Assembly: GCF_036884255.1 (NCBI RefSeq)
Contig: NZ_CP145605.1
Span: 2,046,001-2,110,000 of the forward strand
From: Paenibacillus tundrae
Lineage (GTDB): Bacteria > Bacillota > Bacilli > Paenibacillales > Paenibacillaceae
DNA length: 64,000 nt
Direction: 5' to 3'
The notes under the pieces were generated by a model. That model worked only from the letters and a program-made list of their open reading frames with translations, was not told the DNA's origin and did not search any database. The position numbers and the translations under genes were made by a program. Shown piece by piece: positions 14,604 through 23,534 of the stretch (position 1 is the stretch's first letter; every line of letters starts with the position of its first letter).

Positions 14604-15491
14604 ATGGCCAGAGAACGCAGTCCCGAGCGGGACAAGGCTAAACTGATGTGGCTGGAGAGCGGCGGGACGATGAAGTTAAAAGACATCGCCGCCGCTCTTT
14701 TTGTTGGGGAAACGCAGATAAGAAAGTGGAAGTCTCAGGATGCTTGGGCATCCGAGTTGAATAGTAACGTTACCAATGATTCCAATAGTAACGTTACCAA
14801 ACGCGGGGCGCCCAAAGGGAACAAAAATGCTGTCGGGAATCGTGGGGGAGCACCCCCAGGGAATAAACGTGCTGTCGGCAATAAAGGCGGTAACGGTGGA
14901 CCATTTGGGAACAAGAAAGCCGTAACGACAGGTGAGTATGAAACCATTTGGCTTGATGCCTTGGAAGATGACGAGCTGGATCTCATCGATCGGATTGATA
15001 CTGATCCGATTTTGCAGGCTGATGAAGCAATTATGAAATTTGAGATCCGAGAACGTCGGATGTTATTACGAATCAAGAGATTGACCGATGGACTGACCGA
15101 GAAGGAACGGCGTGTTCTTTATGAGCTCAAATCAATAAAGGAAGCCATGACGGTTCATGATGAGATGACAGGTAAAACGAAGGTCGTTCCGCATACTCGT
15201 ACAGAGCTGGTCGAATCCGAGATTGAGGAAAAGACATTCCGCGTCATTGATGACATCATTTCACTTGAAGAAGCTCTAACACGGGTCCAGGACAAGAAGT
15301 TGAAAGCTATTGAGCTGAAGGCGCGGCTACAGGATGAGGAGAAGCGTGTCCGTATTGAGATGCTGAAGCATGAGCTGATGATCAAACGTGGCGGTGCTGA
15401 ACCTGATGAAGTTGAAGATGATGGATTCATGGATGCTCTGAGGGGACGTGCTGCGGAGGTGTGGGCTAAAGATGGCAACTCTAAAGCTTAA
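14604..15491 (+). CDS. Terminase small subunit
   Basis: A 295-residue DNA-recognition subunit of the packaging motor. The N-terminal helix-turn-helix (GGTMKLKDIAAALFVGETQIRKWK) lies at about 19-42. Residues about 60-110 are the Gly/Asn-rich repeats (GAPKGNKNAVGN) typical of PBSX-type small terminases, and the C-terminal half is long helices. It begins behind GGGGGTGGTGATG. The gene overlaps the large subunit by 20 bases. It contains two copies of a 17-bp palindromic repeat that may be the packaging site. Confidence 0.92.
   Translation: MARERSPERDKAKLMWLESGGTMKLKDIAAALFVGETQIRKWKSQDAWASELNSNVTNDSNSNVTKRGAPKGNKNAVGNRGGAPPGNKRAVGNKGGNGGPFGNKKAVTTGEYETIWLDALEDDELDLIDRIDTDPILQADEAIMKFEIRERRMLLRIKRLTDGLTEKERRVLYELKSIKEAMTVHDEMTGKTKVVPHTRTELVESEIEEKTFRVIDDIISLEEALTRVQDKKLKAIELKARLQDEEKRVRIEMLKHELMIKRGGAEPDEVEDDGFMDALRGRAAEVWAKDGNSKA
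14760..14800. repeat. Tandem 17-bp repeats with GTAACGTTAC palindromes, candidate pac site
   Basis: AATAGTAACGTTACCAA occurs at 14760-14776 and again at 14784-14800, a 24-bp period. Each copy contains the perfect 10-bp palindrome GTAACGTTAC. The repeats lie inside the terminase small-subunit gene, as does the pac site of P22. They encode the repeated NSNVT peptide. Their role as a packaging or binding site is inferred. Confidence 0.45.
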
Positions 15492-16788
15492 ACCTTCATC
15501 ATTCAAGTGGAAACCCTTCTCTGACAAGCAAGTCCAAGTCCTGACTTGGTGGATGCCTGAAAGCCCTCATCATGATTTGGATGCAATCATTTGTGACGGG
15601 TCAGTTCGTGCCGGCAAGACAGTAGCAATGTCATTCAGCTTCATTGTATGGGCAACGGAGACGTTCCGAACTGAACAGTTTGGTATGGCAGGAAAGACGA
15701 TCGGGGCTTTACGCCGTAACGTTGTGGGTCCACTCAAACGTATGCTTGCCAGTCGTGGGTACCAGGTGCATGACAACAAGACTGAAAACGTCCTGACGGT
15801 ATCCCGTGGGCTTGTCAGCAACCAATTTTTCCTGTTTGGCGGTAAGGACGAACGATCACAGGAACTAATCCAAGGTATCACCTTGGCGGGTATGTTCTTC
15901 GATGAGGTAGCCCTGATGCCGAAGTCCTTCGTGGATCAGGCAACTGCCCGTTGTTCGGTTGAAGATGCAAAGATGTGGTTCAACTGTAACCCTGCGGGAC
16001 CTTATCACTGGTTCAAAGTGGAATGGTTAGATAACCTTGTTGTTAAACGGGCTATTCATTTACACTTCACCATGGAAGACAATCTTTCGTTGTCCGAACG
16101 TGTCCGAGATCGGTACCGTAGGATGTACACCGGAATATTCTATGACCGATTTATTCTTGGACTGTGGGTTATGGCAGAAGGTGTGATCTTCTCCAAGTTC
16201 AATGACAAGCTGCATAAGAAACCACGCGACTGGTTCCCTACAAAGTTTGATCGCAAGTTTATATGTATTGACTACGGAGCTAATAACCCAACCACCTTTT
16301 TAAAATATGGTGTGGTTGGTAACGTCTATTATGAGCTGGACGAATACTATCATGACATAAAGAAGCTAGGCGAACGGACAAACAGCGAATATGCTGACGA
16401 TCTACTGGCTTTTGTCGATGGTGATGAATATGCAGTCTTTATTGACCCGAGCGCCAAGGCTTTCATCATTGAACTGAAGCGTAGAGGAATTAACCATGTT
16501 AAGGCTGCGGTCAATGATGTACTGGATGGTATTCAAACCGTTTCAAATCGTTTCCAAAACGATGAATTGTATATCTGTGCCGCCAACACCAACTCTCTCA
16601 AAGAGTTGGTTTCTTACATTTGGGACGAGAAAGCATCCCAACGTGGTGAAGACAAGCCGATTAAACAAAATGACCATACCTGTGATGCTCGGCGATATGG
16701 CATTCACACAGATTACCTAATGCAGCAATCTAAAGCACGTAAAAATGAAAGGAATCAACGAAATGATGAGGGAGTGGGGTGGATTTAA
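15472..16788 (+). CDS. Terminase large subunit (PBSX type)
   Basis: The ATPase-nuclease of the packaging motor, about 438 residues from ATG 15472 (GCGGAGGTG upstream); a GTG at 15448 is an unlikely alternative. The Walker A-like motif is DGSVRAGKTVAMS at about 38-50 and Walker B is GMFFDEVALMP at about 139-149. The C-terminal nuclease domain has ICIDYGANNPTTF (about 265) and VFIDPSAK (about 325), with acidic metal ligands. Full length for the PBSX/Terminase_3 group. It overlaps the small subunit and is followed immediately by the portal gene. Confidence 0.95.
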   Translation: MATLKLKPSSFKWKPFSDKQVQVLTWWMPESPHHDLDAIICDGSVRAGKTVAMSFSFIVWATETFRTEQFGMAGKTIGALRRNVVGPLKRMLASRGYQVHDNKTENVLTVSRGLVSNQFFLFGGKDERSQELIQGITLAGMFFDEVALMPKSFVDQATARCSVEDAKMWFNCNPAGPYHWFKVEWLDNLVVKRAIHLHFTMEDNLSLSERVRDRYRRMYTGIFYDRFILGLWVMAEGVIFSKFNDKLHKKPRDWFPTKFDRKFICIDYGANNPTTFLKYGVVGNVYYELDEYYHDIKKLGERTNSEYADDLLAFVDGDEYAVFIDPSAKAFIIELKRRGINHVKAAVNDVLDGIQTVSNRFQNDELYICAANTNSLKELVSYIWDEKASQRGEDKPIKQNDHTCDARRYGIHTDYLMQQSKARKNERNQRNDEGVGWI

Positions 16789-18279
16789 TTGAGTACCATT
16801 GAAGATACAGCGGGGCCAACGTTTATTCCGATCACTATCGCCAAAGCTGAGGTTCCTGCTAGTGAAAGGCTGCCAGATCTTTTTTCAGGTAGTTATACAC
16901 CAGAAAACTTGATCAGTTACCCTCAAGGTGGAGATCCTGCTAGTTGCAAAGCGATTGTGAAAGAAAGTAATATCCTCCCCCAATGTGTAGACGCATATAA
17001 AAGGAATATTGCTGGATATGGAATAGCTTTGGAATATGCCGCGGGGGAATCAGATGAAACGGCTCAAGGTGAATGGGACTTAGCAGATAAGTTTCTTAAA
17101 ACGGCCAATCTTGAAAAGTCAACGGATACCATTATTGAAGATTTAATCTGTGACTTAGAGGAATGCGGTAATGCTTATTTAGAGGTTGCCCGTGGTCAAG
17201 GAAGTGAACTTCCAGCCTTGTACAGGATTCCGCCTAATAACGTTCGATGTACGCCAGAACACGATAGGGTGGAAGTGAAGTACAAACGGATGATTAAAGG
17301 GAACGTTGAAACATTTACCCAGCAATCATATGTAAGGAAGTATGCACAGAAGAGGGGCGGCAAAACGACGTGGTTCCGACCATTTGGGACGAAAATCGAC
17401 GATACATCGTCTGAAATAATCCATCTTCGTATCGGTAATGATGGTGCATACGGTGAACCTCGTTGGTTTGGTAATACTCCTGGTGTGCTGGGAAGCCGGA
17501 AGGCTGAAGAACTGAATCTAGGTTACTTTTCTAATGGGCGAATGTTGAAGATGATCTTGACTGTGATCAATGGCCGTTTAACTAAACGATCTATTGAGCT
17601 GCTTAAGGAAGCGAGAGGACAAGATTCACAAGACGGCATTCTCTATTTAGAAGTCGAAGGTGATGAGATAGGTGGACCACTTGATGAGAGTCGGGAAAAA
17701 TCGCAAATCAAACTTGATAAGTTGAATGACCTTCTTCAACAGGATGCCTTATTTCTGGAATATGGTAAGGAAAAGAAGGCGGATATCCTTTCTTCATTCC
17801 GAATGCCTCCGATTCTGGTTGGGCAAAGTTCAGATTATAACCGTGCTACAGCTCAAGCGGCGCTGCAGTTTGCCGAGGAACAAGTTTTCCAACCTTATCG
17901 ACAATGGATCATGGACGAAGTGTTCAACAATCGGCTTTTACCTGATATGAATATTCACCGAGTGAAAGCCATATTGAGAGGACCGAATATTATTGATCCA
18001 GAAGATCGTAAAGCAATGTTGGAATTCATCGCTGACCGCGGTATCATGCTGGTTCGTGACCTGATCCCGATTGCTGAGGATGTCCTTGGTACAACCGTCG
18101 ATGAAAGCAAGTTCAGCCAAGAGTACCTTGATACACCGATTGCTCAATTGGCAAGCAGCCAACCCGCTATACTCGATCCTGAAGAACAAGGCGATGCTGA
18201 CGACCTGCAGGAACGTGTTTCCGTTATTGCGAAGCGTTTGCTACGTAAGGGGAGGGCAGAGGTGGGCGTCCATGTGTGA
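16789..18279 (+). CDS. Portal protein (PBSX family)
   Basis: A 496-residue portal, the dodecameric ring through which DNA enters the head. It starts with TTG at 16789 directly after the terminase stop. Features include DAYKRNIAGYGIALEY near 65, LICDLEECGNAYLEV near 120, IIHLRIGNDGAYGEPRW near 207 and a C-terminal FRMPPILVGQSSDYNRATAQAALQFA segment near 340 that is typical of phage portals. The last about 60 residues are basic (RLLRKGRAEVG). It overlaps the head morphogenesis gene by 8 bases. Confidence 0.93.
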   Translation: MSTIEDTAGPTFIPITIAKAEVPASERLPDLFSGSYTPENLISYPQGGDPASCKAIVKESNILPQCVDAYKRNIAGYGIALEYAAGESDETAQGEWDLADKFLKTANLEKSTDTIIEDLICDLEECGNAYLEVARGQGSELPALYRIPPNNVRCTPEHDRVEVKYKRMIKGNVETFTQQSYVRKYAQKRGGKTTWFRPFGTKIDDTSSEIIHLRIGNDGAYGEPRWFGNTPGVLGSRKAEELNLGYFSNGRMLKMILTVINGRLTKRSIELLKEARGQDSQDGILYLEVEGDEIGGPLDESREKSQIKLDKLNDLLQQDALFLEYGKEKKADILSSFRMPPILVGQSSDYNRATAQAALQFAEEQVFQPYRQWIMDEVFNNRLLPDMNIHRVKAILRGPNIIDPEDRKAMLEFIADRGIMLVRDLIPIAEDVLGTTVDESKFSQEYLDTPIAQLASSQPAILDPEEQGDADDLQERVSVIAKRLLRKGRAEVGVHV

Positions 18280-19102
18280 GTCTTGTTGGGAGCTGATTGC
18301 CAAAGCTGATGACGATGAATTCCTTGATAGCCTTGAGCTGACATTTGTGGAACGCAAGTTGCTCGAAGAGTTGTACAAGCAAGGCGAGGATCGGATCATG
18401 GAGATCCTTGAACTTCAGGGACAAGCTCTGCAAGATGCAATAGCTGAGCTGAGCGAAGAAGCTTTAGGAAACATCGGTGAGCTTGGCAATGTGCTACTTG
18501 CTTTACACACTTCTGATGTCTTCAGTCATCTGTTTGAAACGGCGGTACAGGAAGCATTTGAACCGTTGTTTAATCTGGCTGGGGAATCGGAGTTGTTACA
18601 GCTTGTTGATGAGAAGACATGGAGCATAGGCAACGAAGCGGCTAAGCAATTTGTGCAGGAAATACGCAGCCTGGTACCCGATATGACTCAATCATCAACG
18701 GATACGCTCCTTCGTAGCTTCGAAAAAGCGATTGAGGAAGGGAATACACCGTCTGAACGTGCTTTATTGGTGCAGGAGATCAGCGCTATAGCTGCTACAG
18801 GCGAGGATGGTCCATTTACCATGCAACGAGCTCAGCGGATCTCGCGAACTATGAGCACGGCAGCAGCCAATGGCGGTAAGCTTGAAGGCTGGAAGCAATC
18901 CGAAATTGCTAAGGGTAAGAAATGGCGTTCTGCTGGGGGTTCACGTACCCGGAAGACCCACCGCAAGGCATATGGTCAAGTCGTGGATCTGGATAAGCCG
19001 TTTAAGGTGGGCAAGAGCAAGTTGATGTATCCGGGTGATCCTGCTGGAGATCCGGAAGAAATCATAAATTGCCGCTGCGCGATGCAGTTGGTACTTGATT
19101 AG
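18272..19102 (+). CDS. Minor head protein, SPP1 gp7-like
   Basis: A 276-residue head morphogenesis protein starting at ATG 18272, inside the end of the portal gene. The frame is open further upstream but GAGGTGGG supports this start. The N-terminal half is helical. The C-terminal third carries the family core: RAQRISRTMSTAAANG, then KKWRSAGGSRTRKTHRKAYGQ, and DPEEIINCRCAM at the end. Such proteins bind portal and help early DNA ejection. Order portal, gp7-like, protease, capsid is normal. Confidence 0.9.
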   Translation: MCESCWELIAKADDDEFLDSLELTFVERKLLEELYKQGEDRIMEILELQGQALQDAIAELSEEALGNIGELGNVLLALHTSDVFSHLFETAVQEAFEPLFNLAGESELLQLVDEKTWSIGNEAAKQFVQEIRSLVPDMTQSSTDTLLRSFEKAIEEGNTPSERALLVQEISAIAATGEDGPFTMQRAQRISRTMSTAAANGGKLEGWKQSEIAKGKKWRSAGGSRTRKTHRKAYGQVVDLDKPFKVGKSKLMYPGDPAGDPEEIINCRCAMQLVLD

Positions 19103-19115
19103 AGGTGAACTGAAT

Positions 19116-19247
19116 ATGAGAAGCGTTGGTATGGTGCTGTTGTGGTCATGCCTGTTTGCTGTGCAATTATACATGAGAGGAGGTGAGAGAAGAAATGACC
19201 TACAAAATGAAGGACGCAAAGATTACGCACTTGTCGCTGGTAGATAA
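19116..19247 (+). CDS. Possible 43-residue membrane peptide overlapping protease start
   Basis: A short frame with AGAGGTG eight bases before ATG 19116. It encodes a hydrophobic segment (VGMVLLWSCLFAVQLYM) followed by a basic, polar tail. It overlaps the first 53 bases of the next gene in another frame. The ribosome site is good, but overlap with a certain gene makes it tentative; it may only couple translation into the protease gene. Confidence 0.35.
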   Translation: MRSVGMVLLWSCLFAVQLYMRGGERRNDLQNEGRKDYALVAGR

Positions 19248-20430
19248 GGGCGCTAATGGTGTGCCATTTGCCATTATCAAAGCAGCGGGTAAGAACGCCA
19301 TTCAGAAGCAAGTTCAGATTGCAAAGGTGGATGACACGCAACACATCGTTATTGGTGTGGTGTATCAGCCAGATGTCGAAGATGCCCATGGTGACATGAT
19401 GGATTCTGTCGAGATCGAGAAGGCAGCGCATCTCTTTATGCAAGAGCAGCACACCTACAACATCGATAAGCAGCATGACCTGGACGCTGACAAAGGCTAT
19501 GTGGTTGAATCATACATTGCCCCGTGCGACATGGAGATTGGCGACCAAGTGATTGCTAAAGGCTCGTGGGTTGCTGGTGTGAAGGTCACTGACGACGACA
19601 CATGGGAAGACATCCAGAAGGGAGACATCACTGGATTCAGCATGTTTGGTGTTGGTAAACGTGAAGAGGTTGAGGAAGAAGTGTCCAAAGGTCTCATGCA
19701 CAATATTAAAAAGGCGATTACTGCAGCAGTAGCACCCATCATCAAGGGGGCTGTAGCTGACAAATACAATAAGAACCGGAAGAACCGCGAATTTTGGGCA
19801 GCGCAAGACGCCTTGAATGCGGTTCTTTTTCGTTGGGACTCATGGGAATCAGGTATGGAAACAGATCCCGAGATTATTCGTGATGCTCTGCAGGATTTTG
19901 TTGAGATCGCACAGGACGTATTAGTGCAGGAAGACATCGTGAAGGCGATCGGTAAACCACCGGAAGCTATCGTGAAGGCTGGCAAAAAGATATCTGCAAG
20001 CAACCTGCAGCACATTGATGATGCCATTGCTACATTGACCGACCTTAAAAATAAAACGGCTCCCGAAGAAGAGTCCGAGGAGGAAGAAGATTTGAAAGCA
20101 GATGACATTGTAAAAGCGGTACAGGCAGCTGTTGCACCTATTGTTAAGCAAGTGGAAGGATTGAATGCTGAAATCAAAGAGTTGAAGAAACAGGATGGCG
20201 AAGGTGATCCAGATCCTAACGTTGGAACGGGCGCTAAACCAGAAGCCGACGCTGTGACCGATGCTATTGCTAAGGCTCTTGAACCACTGACCCAGCAAAT
20301 GACCACATTGGCCGCTGATGTGCAGCTCGTTAAGAACAGTCGGGCTGGCAGCGCTCAAGGACCTGATAACGATCAGATTACCAAAAGCGCAGTTCCCAGC
20401 TACATCACAGCAATGAACGGAGGACAATAA
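19195..20430 (+). CDS. XkdF-type prohead protease fused to scaffold-like region
   Basis: A 411-residue protein from ATG 19195 behind GAGGAGGTGAG. Residues 1-155 match the XkdF phage protease domain (ITHLSLVDKGANGVPFAI, VVYQPDVEDAHGD, DKQHDLDADKGYVVESY and the DITGFSMFGVG end). Residues from about 160 onward are helical and charged, with repeats of Ala, Lys and Glu (EEESEEEEDLKADDIVK), as in internal scaffolds. The fused layout gives a self-cleaving scaffold protease made just before the major capsid protein. Confidence 0.88.
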   Translation: MTYKMKDAKITHLSLVDKGANGVPFAIIKAAGKNAIQKQVQIAKVDDTQHIVIGVVYQPDVEDAHGDMMDSVEIEKAAHLFMQEQHTYNIDKQHDLDADKGYVVESYIAPCDMEIGDQVIAKGSWVAGVKVTDDDTWEDIQKGDITGFSMFGVGKREEVEEEVSKGLMHNIKKAITAAVAPIIKGAVADKYNKNRKNREFWAAQDALNAVLFRWDSWESGMETDPEIIRDALQDFVEIAQDVLVQEDIVKAIGKPPEAIVKAGKKISASNLQHIDDAIATLTDLKNKTAPEEESEEEEDLKADDIVKAVQAAVAPIVKQVEGLNAEIKELKKQDGEGDPDPNVGTGAKPEADAVTDAIAKALEPLTQQMTTLAADVQLVKNSRAGSAQGPDNDQITKSAVPSYITAMNGGQ

Positions 20431-20432
20431 TC

Positions 20433-21377
20433 ATGACTAACAATGCACAATTGATTTCTAAGGAACAACAGATCGCAAGAATTCATAAATCCGTTAATAT
20501 CACTATGCCTAAAAAAGAGGCAGAAGAATTTATGGTTGATACAACCAAAAAAGCAACAACTTTACCGAAGTTGAACACCAAGTACAGAGATGTACCAGCT
20601 GGTAAACTTGATCGTTTGAAAGTGAAATCTCGTCAGATCCGACAACATACTGGTAGTGAAGCACCAAGCGGTACCGGTGGAATTGAAACACCACAAGTTG
20701 ATTATGCAGTTCGAAAAGTGTATTGGGATGAGTGGTTGAAAAACGATGATGTTTGGTACAACAATACTGCTCGTGGAGAAGATATCGAAACCAAAACGAT
20801 TGACTTAATTCAATCGCAGTTTGGTGTTGATTTGCAGGATCTCCTGTTTAACGGCGATACCGATGCAAAGTTGTCTGATGGAACAACTACTGATCCATTC
20901 TTGTCAGTGCTGGACGGATTTGTGAAGAGGATGAAAGCATCCACGCTTAAAACCGACCTTGCTGCTAATGAACCTACCATTGATGACTTTGTCAATCATG
21001 TGATGCTGCTTGATGAAAAATATTTGAACATGACTGATCTCACATGGATTATGAATCGCCGCACGTACCAGAAGCTGGTTTCCTTAGTCCAAAAGCGGCC
21101 AACTACATTGGGTGACGTTACACTGATTAATGGTAAGTTGACGGAGATCGCTGGATATCCAATTGAAGTTGTTCAATCCTTGCAAGGTGGATTTGTTGCA
21201 TTGACTCCACTCAGCAACTTGGTGCCGGTGTTTACTCGCGATTTGCAATACAAACGTACCGCTGAAGGAGCAACGGCAGCGATTAAAGATTCAACGTATC
21301 ACATCCTTTTTGCCCACGCTGATGCGGTTATCCTTGAACTTGAATCCGTCGCTTACATGACAGGCAGTAAACTATAA
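20433..21377 (+). CDS. Major capsid protein (HK97 fold)
   Basis: A 314-residue capsid protein with AACGGAGGACAATA before ATG 20433. It shows the usual HK97-fold pattern: an N-terminal arm, YRDVPAGKLDRLKVKSRQI, a P-loop region, then TWIMNRRTYQKLVSLVQKR and a late beta-rich section with HILFAHADAVILELESVAYMTGSKL. It follows the protease-scaffold gene by two bases, as in PBSX and skin. Predicted to be among the most strongly expressed late proteins. Confidence 0.9.
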   Translation: MTNNAQLISKEQQIARIHKSVNITMPKKEAEEFMVDTTKKATTLPKLNTKYRDVPAGKLDRLKVKSRQIRQHTGSEAPSGTGGIETPQVDYAVRKVYWDEWLKNDDVWYNNTARGEDIETKTIDLIQSQFGVDLQDLLFNGDTDAKLSDGTTTDPFLSVLDGFVKRMKASTLKTDLAANEPTIDDFVNHVMLLDEKYLNMTDLTWIMNRRTYQKLVSLVQKRPTTLGDVTLINGKLTEIAGYPIEVVQSLQGGFVALTPLSNLVPVFTRDLQYKRTAEGATAAIKDSTYHILFAHADAVILELESVAYMTGSKL

Positions 21378-21390
21378 TAGGGGGTAACAC

Positions 21391-21630
21391 ATGATGCCAA
21401 AAGTACAATATAAAAACCAAACGGGCGCACTTCATGTTGGTGGAGGGCGCTTTTTTTATGCTAACAAACCGGTTGATCTAACGGATAAAGAATGGGCATT
21501 GCTTGAAGATCGAGAGGATCTGGAATTGGTCACTACAGATAAAGCCAAAGGAAAGGGTTCTACTGCAGATACTGAAAAGGATAAAAAGGAGCCTGCCAAT
21601 GAACCCGACAATCCTACGGCAACGAAGTAG
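21391..21630 (+). CDS. Small head-associated protein (YqbF-like?)
   Basis: A 79-residue protein after GGGGGTAACAC. Residues 1-55 are a small beta domain (VQYKNQTGALHVGGGRFFYANKPVDLTDKEW). Residues 55-79 are a Lys/Asp/Pro-rich disordered tail. Position between capsid and connector genes matches small YqbF-type or decoration proteins of skin-like phages, but similarity is only by layout. It overlaps the next gene by 32 bases. Confidence 0.6.
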   Translation: MMPKVQYKNQTGALHVGGGRFFYANKPVDLTDKEWALLEDREDLELVTTDKAKGKGSTADTEKDKKEPANEPDNPTATK

Positions 21631-21985
21631 GGTAACCCAAGTCCAAGATGCCAATGATCAATTACTTGAACAATATATTGATGATGCACAGGTTCGAATG
21701 GAATTGTTCTTACCTGTGCCATTTCCGGACACGCCGGACAAAACAATCATTCTTGCTTGGGTGAAGCTGGCTGAAGGACTTGCCTTGCAAGATAGTGAAG
21801 AATATCTTGCTGCTGTTGCACGTAACTATGGGTCAGAAAGCGATGGTGCATGGACTTATACCCGGAATGCAGTTAAAGGCGTTACGACTGGAAACGTAGA
21901 TGTTGATACCATTCTATCGCTTTGGATACGGAAAAATCAGGCCGATCCAGACGACGGTGGAAACATTAGGGCGTTGATTCTATGA
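21599..21985 (+). CDS. Head-tail connector (gp6/YqbG-like)
   Basis: A 128-residue adaptor from ATG 21599, with AAAAGGAG nine bases before it, inside the end of the preceding gene. It is helical at the start (TQVQDANDQLLEQYIDDAQVRMEL) and end (DVDTILSLWIRKN). The pattern of a helix pair, a long loop and a short terminal helix fits the first connector ring beneath the portal in HK97-like and PBSX phages. It overlaps the next start by four bases. Confidence 0.75.
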   Translation: MNPTILRQRSRVTQVQDANDQLLEQYIDDAQVRMELFLPVPFPDTPDKTIILAWVKLAEGLALQDSEEYLAAVARNYGSESDGAWTYTRNAVKGVTTGNVDVDTILSLWIRKNQADPDDGGNIRALIL

Positions 21986-22305
21986 ATCACCGATTTAAAA
22001 CGCCGCTTACTGTTTATCGGGTAGGCAATAAGCGAGATGATAACAATTTGTTTGATGTTCGGGAGCCTGGTCAATCAACCACCTTAAAATGCCATCTCAT
22101 TAAGACGGAGATATCCGACAAGACAGATACCAAACCTGTGATGTACATCATTAAAAAGACTATTGGTGTGCCGAAGTCGGCAGATGTCCAAATCAGTGAT
22201 GAGATTGTGTTGAGTGGTCGCCGCTATTTGGTGATCGATGCGAATCCACGTCGATATTGGATGGAGCTCTTAGCTTCATGTGAGGTGAAGGGCAATGATC
22301 GTTAA
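21982..22305 (+). CDS. Head closure / head-tail joining protein (YqbH-like)
   Basis: A 107-residue beta-rich protein starting in the stop of the preceding gene. FKTPLTVYRVGNKR is followed by LKCHLIKTEISDKTDTKPVMYIIKKTIGVP and DEIVLSGRRYLVIDANPRRYWMELL, the usual layout of small beta-barrel head-closure proteins (dynamic ring below the connector). Gene order supports the assignment more than residues do. Confidence 0.75.
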   Translation: MNHRFKTPLTVYRVGNKRDDNNLFDVREPGQSTTLKCHLIKTEISDKTDTKPVMYIIKKTIGVPKSADVQISDEIVLSGRRYLVIDANPRRYWMELLASCEVKGNDR

Positions 22306-22819
22306 TGATTTTGATGGACTTGCGAAGCGATTCAAACGGCTTGCCGATAAGGGAATGAAGCAAGTCTTGACCAACGTTGCTGAAGCGATGGGTGAAAGCC
22401 TGTTAAACCATATCATTGACGAGATTGACAGCCAAGGGCTGATTGATACAGGTCTAATGTGGAACTCTTTTACCCGTGGCGGTGACGGCAACGTTTGGGA
22501 ATGGGATATTGATCGCAATTCAATCACATTGGAAGTCGGTTCCGACCTCGGATCTGGTTCGTCCAATCAAAATGAGTGGGGCTATCCAAGGCTGATCAAT
22601 GAGGGATACACAATCCATAAGGCTCACTTTGTACCAGGTTACTGGAACAGCGGTGGGTCTTTTGTGTATGACCGTAATGCCAAAGGTGGATTTATGGCAA
22701 AGCCGCGTAGCTTCATCGGTCGTAAGTATTTCGATATTGCTGTTACACAGTTTGAAGGCGGCATGAACCAGCTCATCATTCAACGCCTGGACAAAGAACT
22801 GGAAAGGGTGTTGCGTTGA
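22295..22819 (+). CDS. HK97 gp10-like tail component
   Basis: A 174-residue protein overlapping the head-closure gene by 11 bases. FDGLAKRFKRLADKGMKQVL and IDTGLMWNSFTRGGDGNVWEW are features of HK97 gp10-type proteins: a helical start, then a beta region ending in a PRSFIGRKYFD segment. These proteins are needed to complete and join tails. Overlap with neighbours on both sides shows tight coupling. Confidence 0.85.
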   Translation: MIVNDFDGLAKRFKRLADKGMKQVLTNVAEAMGESLLNHIIDEIDSQGLIDTGLMWNSFTRGGDGNVWEWDIDRNSITLEVGSDLGSGSSNQNEWGYPRLINEGYTIHKAHFVPGYWNSGGSFVYDRNAKGGFMAKPRSFIGRKYFDIAVTQFEGGMNQLIIQRLDKELERVLR

Positions 22820-23289
22820 TGGATGCAGGTTTAAATACATGGGGTGAAATTGTACGGCACGTTTACCCGGATCTCCAAATGTTCCATGATCGATCGCAGT
22901 GGCTGGCGGGAAACTTCGATACGCCATCGGTGTTTATTGAAACGGATCTCGTATCTGATAAGGTCAGTACCCCGCGTGCTAACCGAATTGTGGAGGACGT
23001 GGGTCTGGTGTTCCATTTTGACAAGGAACGAGTGACGGAAGAAGACGAGGGAGAACCAATTCCTTTCGATCTAACGCCATTCTTCATGTTCTTACGCCAG
23101 AGGAAGTACCTCTACGCTTCGAAACGCTTTGGTATTGCAATGATTATGGAGCCACCACGCAACCGACCTGAAAAGGATCGGATTGAGGTCACCTGCAGGT
23201 ATTCCTACCTGATCAGTGTTCCGAAGATTCCGGTACCGAAGATTAATGAATTTTACATTGGCTATGAAGGAAAGGAGCTGGCTCCATGA
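22819..23289 (+). CDS. Tail terminator-like protein (YqbJ-type)
   Basis: A 156-residue protein starting at ATG 22819 (TTG 22816 is possible) and overlapping the previous stop. It has a helical beginning (NTWGEIVRHVYPDLQMF) and alternating strands, with DLTPFFMFLRQRKY and a RIEVTCRYSYLISV strand. Its place between the gp10-like gene and the sheath matches tail terminators of PBSX-like phages. The identity is by order and size. Confidence 0.7.
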   Translation: MDAGLNTWGEIVRHVYPDLQMFHDRSQWLAGNFDTPSVFIETDLVSDKVSTPRANRIVEDVGLVFHFDKERVTEEDEGEPIPFDLTPFFMFLRQRKYLYASKRFGIAMIMEPPRNRPEKDRIEVTCRYSYLISVPKIPVPKINEFYIGYEGKELAP

Positions 23290-23534
23290 GTACACGAAAC
23301 AGGGACAAACCCGCTACTCAGGCAATGCAAGACCTGAACAAGCGGACAAAGGATGAATGGATTGAGGGTGCAGCCGCCTTGAAGCATGAACGCTTTGAGG
23401 TGGCGGGCGCCCTTTTTGATTGTAAGGCTGATACCTTGCTATCACAGCAGGAAGTACAAAACCGATTGGATGCATACTTGCGACCAGTGACGGTAAAGAA
23501 GGAGGAAACGTTGAATGTCGATTCAGAGAGCTAG
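23286..23534 (+). CDS. YqzN/YkzM-domain small protein
   Basis: An 82-residue protein overlapping genes on both sides. The C-terminal half (ERFEVAGALFDCKADTLLSQQEVQNRL) resembles the YqzN/YkzM domain found in small proteins at the same position, just before the sheath gene, in skin and PBSX prophages. Role unknown. The ribosome site of the sheath gene (AAGGAGG) lies within its end. Confidence 0.7.
   Translation: MSTRNRDKPATQAMQDLNKRTKDEWIEGAAALKHERFEVAGALFDCKADTLLSQQEVQNRLDAYLRPVTVKKEETLNVDSES

Noticed and set aside
19497-20306. 269-codon open frame on the minus strand opposite the protease-scaffold gene
   Set aside because: It has no ribosome site, its composition is a mirror of the GC-biased plus-strand coding region, and the plus-strand XkdF-type gene is certain.
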